Shown: in pieces, positions 35,034 through 43,640 of the stretch | Position numbering within the stretch: position 1 is the stretch's first letter | How the letters are laid out: every line of letters starts with the position of its first letter | Source: Akkermansiaceae bacterium | Lineage (GTDB): Bacteria > Verrucomicrobiota > Verrucomicrobiia > Verrucomicrobiales > Akkermansiaceae | NCBI GenBank assembly: GCA_903934285.1 | Contig: CAIZNN010000278.1 | Coordinates: forward strand, 47,124-111,123 | Reading direction: 5' to 3' | DNA: 64,000 nt | Program-made: the position numbers and the translations under genes | The notes under the pieces: generated by a model | The model's input: only the letters and a program-made list of their open reading frames with translations | Database searches by the model: none | Told to the model about the DNA's origin: nothing

Positions 35034-36119
35034 ATGACAAGCAAGCGGCAATTGCTAATCACCGTCGACTATGAGGTTTTCGGCAACGGGAGTGGTGACG
35101 TGCGCCGGCACATGGTGGAGCCGACGGAGCGGCTGGAGCGGAGCTGCGAGAAGTTTGGGGTGCCATTGACAGTGTTCTTCGAGGTCGAGGAATTTCTGGC
35201 GTTTGAGCGCGAGCGGAAAGAGCTGATAAAGACGTTAGGTTACGATCCGGCGGAGGAGTTGCGGGCCCAGGCGGTTGACCTAGTGAAGCGAAGGCACGAT
35301 CTTCAACTTCACCTGCACCCCGAGTGGGTGGGGGCGGTCTTTAAGGACGGGCATTGGCGCTTGCGGCCGGACAGGCGGACCGTGGACAGCCTGTTTGAGA
35401 CGCAGGAGGAGGTTAGCGCTTTCATCCGCGAGCGTAAGGCGGTGATCGATGGTCTGTATGAGGAAGCCGGAAGCAAGCAACGGGTAAAGGCCTACCGGGC
35501 CGGGGCATTCTGCGCGCAACCAGGAGGCAAGCTGTTGCGGGCGCTGGCGGAGAACGGAATCGTGATCGACAGCTCGCTTGTCAAGGGAATGGTGCGCAAG
35601 GACGGGCATGCGCAGTTGGATTTCACGGGGGCTCCGGCGGACCGACGTCACTGGCGTGTTGCCGCAGATGTCGCGGTCGAGGACAACACCGGGCCGGTGA
35701 TCGAAATTCCTATCTATTCGCGAATGGGTCGGCGGATCCAGCAGCTGACGCCACGGCGTTTGATGGCAAAATTCTCCAGCGACGTCCCCAAGAACAAGCA
35801 GCGGGAGATGGTGAGCCAGCTCGGCATGGGCCGGACGCCGCGCAGTGTCCTGCGCTTTCTGGCTCAGCGCCTCCCTATCAAGCTGGATTTCCATAACATG
35901 TCGTCGCGGCAGATGCTTCACTGGATCCGGAGCGCGCCACCAGCCCCGGAGGTCGATCTCGACGTGATCGTGCTGATCGGCCACAGCAAGGAGCACCGGG
36001 ACGATGCGGAGTTCGAGCGCTTCCTGGCCGCAGTGGCGGCCGACCCGGCGCTTGAGGTGGTATCGATGAGTCAGATCGCGGAGATGTTAGAGAAGCGCGC
36101 GATGAGTTACCCACTCTGA
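35034..36119 (+). CDS. Polysaccharide deacetylase-like protein (WalW-like)
   Basis: The start at 35034 is chosen since the domain begins at once (LLITVDYEVFGNGSGDVR, with the NodB-type Asp). Further blocks are FGVPLTVFFEVEEFLAF, RRHDLQLHLHPEWVG with metal-binding His, KAYRAGAFCAQPGGKLLRAL and the late VLIGHSKEHRDD. The 361-residue protein has no signal peptide. It is the parent of the decayed 5' copy at 27722-27905. Together with 762 and 26701 the locus has three deacetylase-type proteins, pointing to several N- or O-acetylated positions or precursors. The 186-bp gap before it shows no feature. Confidence 0.76.
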   Translation: MTSKRQLLITVDYEVFGNGSGDVRRHMVEPTERLERSCEKFGVPLTVFFEVEEFLAFERERKELIKTLGYDPAEELRAQAVDLVKRRHDLQLHLHPEWVGAVFKDGHWRLRPDRRTVDSLFETQEEVSAFIRERKAVIDGLYEEAGSKQRVKAYRAGAFCAQPGGKLLRALAENGIVIDSSLVKGMVRKDGHAQLDFTGAPADRRHWRVAADVAVEDNTGPVIEIPIYSRMGRRIQQLTPRRLMAKFSSDVPKNKQREMVSQLGMGRTPRSVLRFLAQRLPIKLDFHNMSSRQMLHWIRSAPPAPEVDLDVIVLIGHSKEHRDDAEFERFLAAVAADPALEVVSMSQIAEMLEKRAMSYPL

Positions 36120-36140
36120 AAGCACAGCCATCACACCGGC

Positions 36141-37175
36141 ATGAGTCCCTACGAAATAAGGAAGCAGGATCTAATCGCATCACCCAGGACCTGGCTGGTG
36201 ACGGGCGTCGCCGGATTTATTGGTTCGAACTTGCTGCTCGAGCTGCTCCGCTGTGGCCAGCGTGTGATAGGAATCGACAATCTTTCGACCGGGTATCGTC
36301 GCAATCTCGGCGAGGTGAGGGATGAGGTGGGGTGTGCCAGTTGGGCGAATTTCAGCTGGGTCGAGGCGGACATCACCGACCGGGAAACGTGTCGGAAGGC
36401 ATGCATCGGAGTTGATTTCGTGCTGCACCAAGCGGCCTTGGGATCGGTCCCCCGTTCGATCGCGCATCCGGAGATCACCCATCACCACAATGTGACGGGT
36501 TTTGTAACGATGCTGCTGGAAGCCAAGGAGGCCGGAGTCAAGCGCTTCGTCTATGCGTCTAGCAGTTCTGTGTATGGGGATCATCCCGGGCTGCCGAAAG
36601 TCGAGGAGCAGGTTGGGGAGTGTCTTTCTCCGTACGCAGTCTCCAAGAAAACGAATGAATTGTATGCGGCCGTTTTCTCGAAATGCTATGGGATCGAATG
36701 CATCGGGTTGCGCTACTTCAATGTATTCGGTCCGCGACAGGACCCGCAAGGGCCGTATGCTGCGGTGATTCCGAAGTGGATTGATGCGATGTTGCATGGG
36801 GTACCGGTGGTGATCCATGGCGACGGTGAAACCAGCCGGGACTTCTGCTACGTCGAGAACGTGGTGCAGGCAAACCTGCTGGCCGCCACGGCCCGTGATC
36901 CAGAGGCCCTGAACACCGTCTATAACGTGTCTGCCGGTGGCCGGACCACGCTCAACGAACTTTACGGAATGTTGACGGGACGCCTGATAGAGGAGCGGCC
37001 GGATCTGGTGGATTCGGCCCCGGTTTACGACGACTTCCGGCCCGGCGACATCCGCCACTCGAACGCCGACATCGGCAAGGCCCGGCGTTTGCTCGGGTAT
37101 CAGCCGACGCATCAAATCGCTGCCGGACTGGATGCCGGACTGGGGTGGTATCTGGGGGACTTGGTTGCGACGTGA
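36141..37175 (+). CDS. wbpP: UDP-N-acetylglucosamine(-uronate) C4-epimerase, WbpP/TviC-like
   Basis: The 344-residue extended SDR has the NAD motif TGVAGFIGSNLLLELL and IGIDNLSTGYRRNLGEV. The catalytic Y165-A-V-S-K169 lies in SPYAVSKK, and FVYASSSSVYGDHPGLPKVE precedes it. The N-terminal extension with YEIRKQDLIASPRTWLVTG is characteristic of WbpP and TviC, which epimerise UDP-GlcNAc or its uronate at C4. With the WbpA-like dehydrogenase at 39561 it would yield UDP-GalNAcA, as in Vi antigen and Pseudomonas O6 synthesis. The gene follows the deacetylase by 21 bp. Confidence 0.88.
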   Translation: MSPYEIRKQDLIASPRTWLVTGVAGFIGSNLLLELLRCGQRVIGIDNLSTGYRRNLGEVRDEVGCASWANFSWVEADITDRETCRKACIGVDFVLHQAALGSVPRSIAHPEITHHHNVTGFVTMLLEAKEAGVKRFVYASSSSVYGDHPGLPKVEEQVGECLSPYAVSKKTNELYAAVFSKCYGIECIGLRYFNVFGPRQDPQGPYAAVIPKWIDAMLHGVPVVIHGDGETSRDFCYVENVVQANLLAATARDPEALNTVYNVSAGGRTTLNELYGMLTGRLIEERPDLVDSAPVYDDFRPGDIRHSNADIGKARRLLGYQPTHQIAAGLDAGLGWYLGDLVAT

Positions 37176-37177
37176 GA

Positions 37178-37338
37178 GGTCGGGAGTCGGAAAATCGAAC
37201 CTGCGGGCACCTCTCTTGCCGCCTCCTGACTCCCGACCCCCGCCTTCCGTCTTCCGACCTCACATCTGTGGGTTTCCATTCCTTGGTGGGCGGGACGCCC
37301 ACGCTCCTTGACCTCCGACATCCTGCCACCGTCTTCAC
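37178..37338. repeat. Heptamer element with inverted arms and palindrome
   Basis: GGTCGGGAGTC (37178-37188), right after the stop, is the reverse complement of GACTCCCGACC (37228-37238). The right arm continues with a 7-bp step as CCGACCC, CCGCCTT, CCGTCTT, CCGACCT to about 37262. A palindrome GTGGGCG-GGA-CGCCCAC (37286-37302) follows, then further heptamer-like DNA up to the next ATG at 37339. Confidence 0.75.
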
Positions 37339-38601
37339 ATGATTCCCTCTGATTCCTTGGCCGCGGCCTGTGATCGCTTCCTCGCCTGGCTCGATAGGGC
37401 GGGCTACGAGAGCTACGACCCCTATGATATCTGGGGGGGGCGCTATGGTTTGTGGTCGAGGAAAGTGTATTACGCGAAGGGCCGGTTGGCAATTCCGCTG
37501 GTGGCACCGCTGGTGGCCATGGATCTGATTTGTCCGGCGCTGCGGGGCCTGTTCGTCGGCAAGGCGCGCTTCGCGACAGCCGACGCGCAACTCCTGCTGG
37601 GCCTGTTGAATCTTCATCAAATATCGGGCGGGAGCAACCATCTCGAGCGGGCAGTAGCGCTGGGCGAGGAAATCATGGCCTACTCGATCCCTGGCTACCG
37701 AGGCCCGTGCTGGGGCTACCCATTCGACTGGCAAAACAACAACAACGCGGTCTGGCCGAAGCACACACCGTATATCACATGCACGCCCTATTGCTATGAG
37801 GCCTATCTCGGTCTGCTTGAGGCTACGGGCGATCCGAAGTACCGTGAGTGGGTGGCAGGGATAGCGGAGTTTGTCCACGGCGATTTGAAAGATATTCCGA
37901 CTGGACCAAACTCCGCAGCGGGAAGCTACTCGCCGTTCGACAACCGCCAGGTGGTCAATGCGAGCGGCTATCGGGCCTATGTGCTGGCGGAAGCAGGGAA
38001 GCGCTTCGGCCGGCAGGATTATCTGGAGGCGTCGAGGCGCAATCTGAACTTTGTGCTCGAATCCCAGGCAACGGATGGATCGTGGATGTATGCAATGAAT
38101 GAGACAAAGAGTTATATTGACAACTTCCATACTTGCTTCAACCTGAAGAACCTGTTCAAGATCCACCGGATCGATCCGGACGCTCGAATCGAGGCTTCGA
38201 TTCGGCGCGGCTTCGATTATTATCGGCAGCACCTCATTGATGCCTGGGGCAATCCCAGGCCCTTTGCGGTCAAGCCTCGGTTGCAACTCGCGAAACTTGA
38301 AATGTATGATTTTGCCGAGGGGATCACGCACGGGGCCTTGATCGGAGACATCATTCCGGAGGCGGGTGAGTTGGCGCGGAGTCTCGCGTCCAAGCTGATT
38401 CAAGAGCACCAACTGCCAGACGGTCACTTTGTGACGCGGGTCTTCCGCGGCGGATTCCGCCATCGTTTCCCGTTTTTACGCTGGCCCCAGGCGCAGTTGT
38501 TTTATGCGCTGACGAATTTGTTGAAGACAGAAGACCCGGGACACAAGACGGCAGAACACAAGACGCAAGACAAGAGGGGCACGGGCGGTTCGCCCGTGTG
38601 A
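37339..38601 (+). CDS. Alpha/alpha-barrel (six-hairpin glycosidase-like) protein
   Basis: The 420-residue protein has regularly spaced helical pairs: VGKARFATADAQLLLGLLNL, HLERAVALGEEIMAYSI, YCYEAYLGLLEATGDPKYRE, YRAYVLAEAGKRFG and YLEASRRNLNFVLESQ. GSWMYAMNETKSYIDNFHT lies in the position where toroid glycosidases and epimerases carry active-site residues. This resembles the (alpha/alpha)6 or (alpha/alpha)7 glycosidase folds often found in EPS loci. No signal peptide is visible and the substrate is unknown. The last ~25 residues (from DPGHKTAEHK) are encoded by a heptamer repeat and palindrome, so the original stop was probably lost or moved. Confidence 0.62.
   Translation: MIPSDSLAAACDRFLAWLDRAGYESYDPYDIWGGRYGLWSRKVYYAKGRLAIPLVAPLVAMDLICPALRGLFVGKARFATADAQLLLGLLNLHQISGGSNHLERAVALGEEIMAYSIPGYRGPCWGYPFDWQNNNNAVWPKHTPYITCTPYCYEAYLGLLEATGDPKYREWVAGIAEFVHGDLKDIPTGPNSAAGSYSPFDNRQVVNASGYRAYVLAEAGKRFGRQDYLEASRRNLNFVLESQATDGSWMYAMNETKSYIDNFHTCFNLKNLFKIHRIDPDARIEASIRRGFDYYRQHLIDAWGNPRPFAVKPRLQLAKLEMYDFAEGITHGALIGDIIPEAGELARSLASKLIQEHQLPDGHFVTRVFRGGFRHRFPFLRWPQAQLFYALTNLLKTEDPGHKTAEHKTQDKRGTGGSPV
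38523..38598. repeat. Degenerate heptamer tract and palindrome within a gene end
   Basis: GAAGACAGAAGACCC and later CACAAGACGGCAGAACACAA show AAGAC recurring at steps of mostly 7 bp from 38523 to 38576. CACGGGCG-GTT-CGCCCGTG (38580-38598) follows, an 8-bp stem with a 3-base loop. Both lie in the last codons of the upstream gene. Another palindrome, GGCGTGGC-6-GCCACGCC, is at 38643-38664. Confidence 0.7.
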
Positions 38602-38735
38602 AAAAAGATACAAGCACAAAGAAGGATACCCATGGATGGCAGGGCGTGGCCGCCGTGCCACGCCGGCTTGTCAGCAACCGCAACGTGAGAGACGTGTCGA
38701 ATGAGAAATCACCCCTGTCCCCCGTCCCTGGAACA

Positions 38736-39431
38736 ATGACAAGTTCGGCTAACGCTCCAGTGCAGCGGTGTTGCAGACTGATGCGGCAGAAACATCTGTG
38801 GATTCCCACCTGGCGCGGTTGGCTGCTGCTGGTGGCATTGTGCGTCCTTGGTGGCTACGGCGGACTGCGCAGGATTCATCCGTTTCTGGCGCCCGATCGA
38901 CCGGTTGCATCCGACATTCTGGTGGTAGAGGGATGGGTTCCAGATTATGCGCTGAAGCGCGGCCTGGATCTCTCCGCGACATGGAAGTCACGCTATCTGT
39001 TGTTAACCGGCGGCACGGTAAAAGGCGCAGTGAATCCGGAACTTGGCGATACCTATGCCCGCCTGGCGATGCTTCGGCTGCAGCGACTCGGCGGCGATCT
39101 GCGGCACGTTCAGTCCGTGCCATCGCCGGAACTGACGCCAGGACCAGTGCGCGACCGGACCTATGCCGAAGCTCTTGCCGTCAAGAAATGGCTGAAGGAC
39201 CAGAGGGTGAGCGTACGCTCCATCAATGTTTTGACGGTCGGACCCCATGCCCGCCGCAGCCGCCTTCTGTTCCAGAAGGCCTTCGGCCCGCATGTCCAGA
39301 TCGGTGTAATCTCAATCCAGAACCTGGAGTATGATCCACGCGTCTGGTGGCGATTCAGTGAAGGCGTCAAGGAAGTACTCAGCGAAGGAGCCGCTTACTT
39401 CTATTCCAGATTCCTGTTTCATCCCGGCTGA
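38736..39431 (+). CDS. DUF218 (YdcF/SanA/ElyC-like) membrane protein
   Basis: The 231-residue protein has one N-terminal membrane helix (WRGWLLLVALCVLGGYGGL). The DUF218 domain follows: DILVVEGWVPDYALKRGLD, YLLLTGGTVKGAVNPELGD, RTYAEALAVKKWLKDQ and VLTVGPHARRSRLLFQKAF. DUF218 proteins act in envelope or polysaccharide metabolism at the inner membrane, with the domain in the periplasm. The start at 38736 is chosen because the earlier GTG at 38598 would read through a palindrome; ATG 38781 is also possible. Similar proteins are frequent in exosortase loci. Confidence 0.72.
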   Translation: MTSSANAPVQRCCRLMRQKHLWIPTWRGWLLLVALCVLGGYGGLRRIHPFLAPDRPVASDILVVEGWVPDYALKRGLDLSATWKSRYLLLTGGTVKGAVNPELGDTYARLAMLRLQRLGGDLRHVQSVPSPELTPGPVRDRTYAEALAVKKWLKDQRVSVRSINVLTVGPHARRSRLLFQKAFGPHVQIGVISIQNLEYDPRVWWRFSEGVKEVLSEGAAYFYSRFLFHPG

Positions 39432-39556
39432 TTGGTGATTGCAGATCGTGGATTTGTGAGGTTCGCTTGAAGATGCCCTTCGCTCCAAACAAGCCCACCT
39501 CAACACTCCACTATCCACTATCCACTATCCACTATCCACTATCCACTATCCACTAG
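39432..39556. repeat. Heptamer element: inverted left arm and CCACTAT tract
   Basis: After the stop, TGGTGATTGCAGATCGTGGA steps in 7-bp units ending GAT, which read as ATCNNNN on the other strand. From 39508 to 39556 CCACTAT is repeated six times and ends CCACTAG, 5 bp before the next ATG. The centre contains TGAAGATGCCC. Confidence 0.82.
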
Positions 39557-39560
39557 CACC

Positions 39561-40847
39561 ATGAAAACAGCCATTATCGGTCTCGGTTATGTCGGCCTTC
39601 CCCTATCGCTTCAATTCGCCCGCTGCGGCGTCGAGGTACTCGGCCTCGATGTCGATTCTAGCAAGATCAATGCCCTCCGCGCCGGTCGGAGTTATATTCA
39701 CCACATTCCTGACGAGGAAATCGCCAAACTTGTGAGCGAGGGACACTTTTCCGCAACGACGGATTTCAGCCGGGTGGCGGAGGTCGCAGCGGTGATCATT
39801 TGCGTGCCGACCCCGCTGAACGCGAACCGCGAGCCGGATATTTCCTACGTCCTGAAATCCGGGGAAGCAATCGCACCTCACATAAGGAAGGGAACAGTGG
39901 TGGTGCTGGAGTCCACCACCTATCCGGGGACAACCGATGAAGATCTGCGGACGGTACTTGAGGCTGGGTCAGGGTTGGTGGCAGGGGTGGATTTCCATCT
40001 GGCCTTCTCGCCGGAGCGCGAGGATCCGGGCAATCCTCAGAGCGTGGTGGCGGACATTCCGAAGGTAATCGGAGGCTACACCCCGACCTGCCTTGAGAAG
40101 GCCATAAGTCTTTATAGCAGGGCAATACGCCACTTGGTGCCGGTCTCCTCGTGCCGGGCGGCCGAGGCTACCAAACTGCTGGAAAACATCTTCCGCAGTG
40201 TCAACATCGCGCTGGTCAATGAATTGAAGCAGGTCTATGCGGCGATGGACATTGACCTCTGGGAGGTAATCGAGGCGGCCAAGACCAAGCCGTTCGGCTT
40301 CATGGCATTCTATCCGGGCCCGGGCCTGGGCGGGCACTGCATCCCGATCGATCCGTTTTACCTGACCTGGAAAGCCCGTGAATATGATCAAGCCACACGT
40401 TTCATCGAACTGGCCGGGGAGGTAAACACCGCCATGCCGAAGCATGTCATCGAGTGTGTGGCCGCGGCGCTCAATGCATCCTGCAAGTCGGTGAACGGTT
40501 CGCGGGTGCTCGTCGTCGGCCTGGCCTACAAGCCGAACGTGGATGACGACCGGGAGTCACCGAGTTACAAGCTACTGGAAATTCTCGCGGAGCGGGGTGC
40601 TGACGTGGCTTATCACGATCCCTACGTGCCGGTGATCAAGCCGTCGCGCGAGCACGCACACTGGGCCGGCACAAAATCGGTGGTGTGGGATGAGTCGACG
40701 ATCTGCTCTTTTGATCTGGTCCTGATCAGCACCGCCCACGCCTGCATCGACTATACGCAACTCGGACGGTGGGCGCGCTGCATCGTCGATACGCGCAACG
40801 CGATGAAAGGCATCGAAGCGACCTCTGGCCGGATCTGGAAGGCCTGA
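39561..40847 (+). CDS. wbpA: UDP-N-acetyl-D-glucosamine 6-dehydrogenase, WbpA-like
   Basis: This 428-residue UDP-sugar dehydrogenase has IIGLGYVGLPLSLQFARCG as NAD site, ICVPTPLNANREPDISYV, VVLESTTYPGTTDED and AFSPEREDPGN. The central helix is AEATKLLENIFRSVNIALVN, and catalytic Cys260 lies in PGPGLGGHCIPIDPFYL. It oxidises UDP-GlcNAc (possibly UDP-ManNAc from WecB) to the uronate with two NAD+. With WbpP it would make UDP-GalNAcA. AsnB or the NadE-like enzyme could later amidate the product. The start codon lies 5 bp after a CCACTAT repeat tract. Confidence 0.92.
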   Translation: MKTAIIGLGYVGLPLSLQFARCGVEVLGLDVDSSKINALRAGRSYIHHIPDEEIAKLVSEGHFSATTDFSRVAEVAAVIICVPTPLNANREPDISYVLKSGEAIAPHIRKGTVVVLESTTYPGTTDEDLRTVLEAGSGLVAGVDFHLAFSPEREDPGNPQSVVADIPKVIGGYTPTCLEKAISLYSRAIRHLVPVSSCRAAEATKLLENIFRSVNIALVNELKQVYAAMDIDLWEVIEAAKTKPFGFMAFYPGPGLGGHCIPIDPFYLTWKAREYDQATRFIELAGEVNTAMPKHVIECVAAALNASCKSVNGSRVLVVGLAYKPNVDDDRESPSYKLLEILAERGADVAYHDPYVPVIKPSREHAHWAGTKSVVWDESTICSFDLVLISTAHACIDYTQLGRWARCIVDTRNAMKGIEATSGRIWKA

Positions 40848-41011
40848 GGGGTTTTGGATTTGACCGATGATTATTGATGTACCCTTGAAAGCGAGCCTTC
40901 GCCCTATGCAAGCCCGCCAACAAAAATCCACATCCGTCACGCCATTCCGCAGCCCCTCTCCCCCTGTTCAAGAGTTGTTCCGGGCGCTGCGAAATCCCCC
41001 CGACACACACC

Positions 41012-41962
41012 ATGGAAGAAAGACACATATCACCAGAATCTGAGATTACCCTCGGACCGCTCGATGTTGATGCAACCGCGGCCTGGTGGTCGGACCGCAG
41101 GCTGATCGGCTATTTCCTGTATGTGGGGATCCTGTCGCTGGCGTGCTGCGGGCCACTGGTTGAACTGACCCGCTACGCACTGAAGGAGGAACTTCACTCG
41201 CACATTCTGCTGATCCCGCTGATCTCCATCTATCTGGCGGCACTCAAGCTGGACTCGCTGCCGCGGGATCGGCGCGGTTCCGTGGCCGGAGCGGTGGGCG
41301 GGACTTTGATCCTTACGCTTGCGGCCGCCTCCTTGTTTCTCGGACCCGTGCTAGCAGGTGCCGCGGCATGGAGTCACAATGACGCGATGACCCAAGTGGC
41401 GGCTTGTTATGCGCTGCTGTTGGTGGCCGGCGGCTTTGCGTTCCTCGGGGTATCTTGGATGCGCTTGCTTGCTTTCCCCTTCGCCTTCCTGATGTTCATC
41501 GTGCCGCTGCCGGACATCGCCGTGGGGTACTTTGAAGACTTGCTGATGCGGGCCTCGGCTTGGTTGGCCCATGTCCTGTTCCAGTGGACGGGCACGCCGG
41601 TCTTCCGCAACGAGCAGGTAATGGAACTGCCCGGCATGACGCTCGAGGTGGCACGCAATTGCAGCGGAATCCGCTCTTCTTTGGTGCTGTTGATCACCAG
41701 TCTGATTGCCTCCTATCTGTTCCTTTCCTCCTCGTGGCACCGAGCCCTGCTCTTGGCGATGGTGATTCCACTGGGAATTGTCCGCAACGCCATCCGGGTG
41801 CTCGTCATCGGACTGCTCTGTGTCCGTCACGGACCGCAGATGATCGACAGCTGGATCCACCACCGCGGCGGCCCCTTGTTTTTTGCTGTCTCTCTGGCCC
41901 CGCTGTTCTTGGCAGCCGCATGGTTCCGCCGACGTGAAACGCGTGCCGCGCGGAGGGATTGA
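41012..41962 (+). CDS. Exosortase (EpsH family)
   Basis: This 316-residue protein has about eight membrane helices and the three conserved exosortase residues: Cys217 in EVARNCSGIRSS, Arg262 in GIVRNAIRVL, and His283/284 in WIHHRGGPLFF. It is expected to cleave C-terminal PEP-CTERM-type signals at the periplasmic face. The likely substrates here end in VPDGG or IPDAG plus a helix (53084, 53769, 61322), and perhaps the VPEPG protein at 3060. The exosortase subtype is not assigned. There is no fused EpsI domain, and no separate EpsI gene is seen nearby. Confidence 0.9.
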   Translation: MEERHISPESEITLGPLDVDATAAWWSDRRLIGYFLYVGILSLACCGPLVELTRYALKEELHSHILLIPLISIYLAALKLDSLPRDRRGSVAGAVGGTLILTLAAASLFLGPVLAGAAAWSHNDAMTQVAACYALLLVAGGFAFLGVSWMRLLAFPFAFLMFIVPLPDIAVGYFEDLLMRASAWLAHVLFQWTGTPVFRNEQVMELPGMTLEVARNCSGIRSSLVLLITSLIASYLFLSSSWHRALLLAMVIPLGIVRNAIRVLVIGLLCVRHGPQMIDSWIHHRGGPLFFAVSLAPLFLAAAWFRRRETRAARRD

Positions 41963-42178
41963 ATGGCGAATGTTGATCTTTGATTGAGGATGCAAGCTTG
42001 CCTCGTGCCAATGCCCGTCCTCAGACTCACTTCGCTAATCAACATTCGTAAACCAGCAATCGTCAGTCGGCAATCAATCTCTCCGTCATCTATCATCTAT
42101 CATCTGTCCTCCGACCTCCGACCTCCGACCTCCGACCTCCGACCTCCGACCTCCGACCTCCGACCTCTGACCTCTGAT
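41963..42178. repeat. Long heptamer element with inverted arms
   Basis: CGAATGTTGAT (41967-41977) is the exact reverse complement of ATCAACATTCG (42038-42048). Between them lies TGAGGATGCAAGCTTGCCTC. From about 42036 to 42178 the sequence keeps a 7-bp period while the unit changes: AATCAAC, AATCGTC, AGTCGGC, TCATCTA, then ACCTCCG many times, then ACCTCTG. It ends 16 bp before the next ATG. Confidence 0.82.
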
Positions 42179-42194
42179 TACCTATTCAAATACC

Positions 42195-43640
42195 ATGATC
42201 CGCCTCCGCCATAAATTTCTAATCCAGGGGTTTCGTATTTTCGACCAGTTGGCCATGGTCGGAGTTTTCGTGCTGCTGGTGGGATGGATCGAGGCGAGGG
42301 GGAACTTCGGGTTTATCAGAAAAGTTCTGGAGAAGAGCTACGAGGGATACGAAGGGCTCGCAATGGTTGGAGTGCTTTTGGGCTGGTTCTTCATCTTCAA
42401 CAAGCTGGTCCACTACCACGCGAACCGGTTCACGACGCTGAAAAGCCAGGCGATTGAGATTGCCAAGGCGATGACAGTCACCAGCCTGCTGCTGCTGCTG
42501 GTCGGCGCGATGTTCTACATCCAGATGGTGACTCCATTGATAGTGTCGTTGTTCTTGCTCAGTTCTACAGCGCTGCTGATCGGCAGCCGGGTCGTGGTGC
42601 GGGCATTGCTGAGGACCCTGAGGCGAAGCGGGCGCAATGCTCGCCACCTCCTGATCATCGGCGAGACGGCCAAGGCGTTTGATCTGGCGGATCGGATCGA
42701 GTCCCGGCGGGAGCTTGGATATGAAATTGAAGGATTCCTCTTCGAGGATGATGGCGGCGGCGCCGGGCATCTGGGGCGGATCGAGGCCCGCTGGAAAGTC
42801 TTGGGTCCGGTGGCCGGCCTGCGACACCTGTTGAAGAAGGGCGTGATCGATGAAGTGATGTTCTGCCTGCCGCTGCGGGACAACTTTCCGCTGGCCTGCG
42901 ACGTGGTTGGGCTTTGCAACGACCTCGGCGTGGTGGTGCGCCTGGTGCCTGAGCTAGGGAATGTGCAGATGCTGTCGCAAGCCCAGGTGGAGGATTTTGA
43001 AGGCGACCAGATGGTGACATTCTTCCGGGAAAACCTGCTGTTCCAGTTGTTCGCCAAGCGGCTGATGGATCTCTTCGGCTCGGCCGTGTTGCTGGTTCTG
43101 CTAAGTCCCCTGCTGCTGGTGACAGCAGCGGCGGTAAAGTTCACGAGTCCCGGCCCGGTGTTCTTCGGCCAGGAGCGGATCGGCATGAATAAGCGCAGGT
43201 TCCGATTGTTGAAGTTCCGCTCAATGGTGGTGGATGCGGAAGAGCGGAAAAAGGCCTTGGCGCACCTCAATGAGATGAATGGGCCGGCCTTCAAGATCCG
43301 CAAGGACCCGCGGACCACCCCGGTCGGGGCGATTCTGCGCAAGCTCAGCATTGACGAATTGCCGCAGCTGATCAATGTGCTCAAGGGTGAAATGAGCTTG
43401 GTTGGGCCGCGCCCTCCGCTGTTGAGCGAAGTGGATCTTTATGACTGGAGAGATCGCCGTCGACTCTCGATCAAGCCCGGGATTACCTGTCTGTGGCAGA
43501 TCAGCGGCCGCAACGAACTAACCTTTGAAGAATGGATGATCCTCGACTGCAAATATATCGATAACTGGTCGGTTTGGCTCGATCTAAAGATCCTGCTGAT
43601 GACCATTCCAGTGGTCATATTTGGCAAGGGCGCCTCGTAG
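42195..43640 (+). CDS. Polyprenyl-phosphate sugar-1-phosphate transferase (initiating EPS enzyme)
   Basis: This 481-residue protein has four N-terminal membrane helices. A CoA-binding-like middle domain (ARHLLIIGETAKAFDLADRI) follows, and from about residue 285 the catalytic bacterial sugar transferase domain: KRLMDLFGSAVLLVLLSPLL, GPVFFGQERIGMNKRRFRLL, FRSMVVDAEERK, RKLSIDELPQLINVLKGEMS, LVGPRPP and KPGITCLWQISGRNE. It loads the first sugar phosphate onto undecaprenyl phosphate and so starts the repeat unit. It lies directly after the exosortase gene, as in many PEP-CTERM EPS loci. Confidence 0.92.
   Translation: MIRLRHKFLIQGFRIFDQLAMVGVFVLLVGWIEARGNFGFIRKVLEKSYEGYEGLAMVGVLLGWFFIFNKLVHYHANRFTTLKSQAIEIAKAMTVTSLLLLLVGAMFYIQMVTPLIVSLFLLSSTALLIGSRVVVRALLRTLRRSGRNARHLLIIGETAKAFDLADRIESRRELGYEIEGFLFEDDGGGAGHLGRIEARWKVLGPVAGLRHLLKKGVIDEVMFCLPLRDNFPLACDVVGLCNDLGVVVRLVPELGNVQMLSQAQVEDFEGDQMVTFFRENLLFQLFAKRLMDLFGSAVLLVLLSPLLLVTAAAVKFTSPGPVFFGQERIGMNKRRFRLLKFRSMVVDAEERKKALAHLNEMNGPAFKIRKDPRTTPVGAILRKLSIDELPQLINVLKGEMSLVGPRPPLLSEVDLYDWRDRRRLSIKPGITCLWQISGRNELTFEEWMILDCKYIDNWSVWLDLKILLMTIPVVIFGKGAS

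Noticed and set aside
39508..39556. CCACTAT and other heptamer tracts as a CRISPR array
   Set aside because: There are no spacers between units, the unit is 7 bp, and there are no cas genes.
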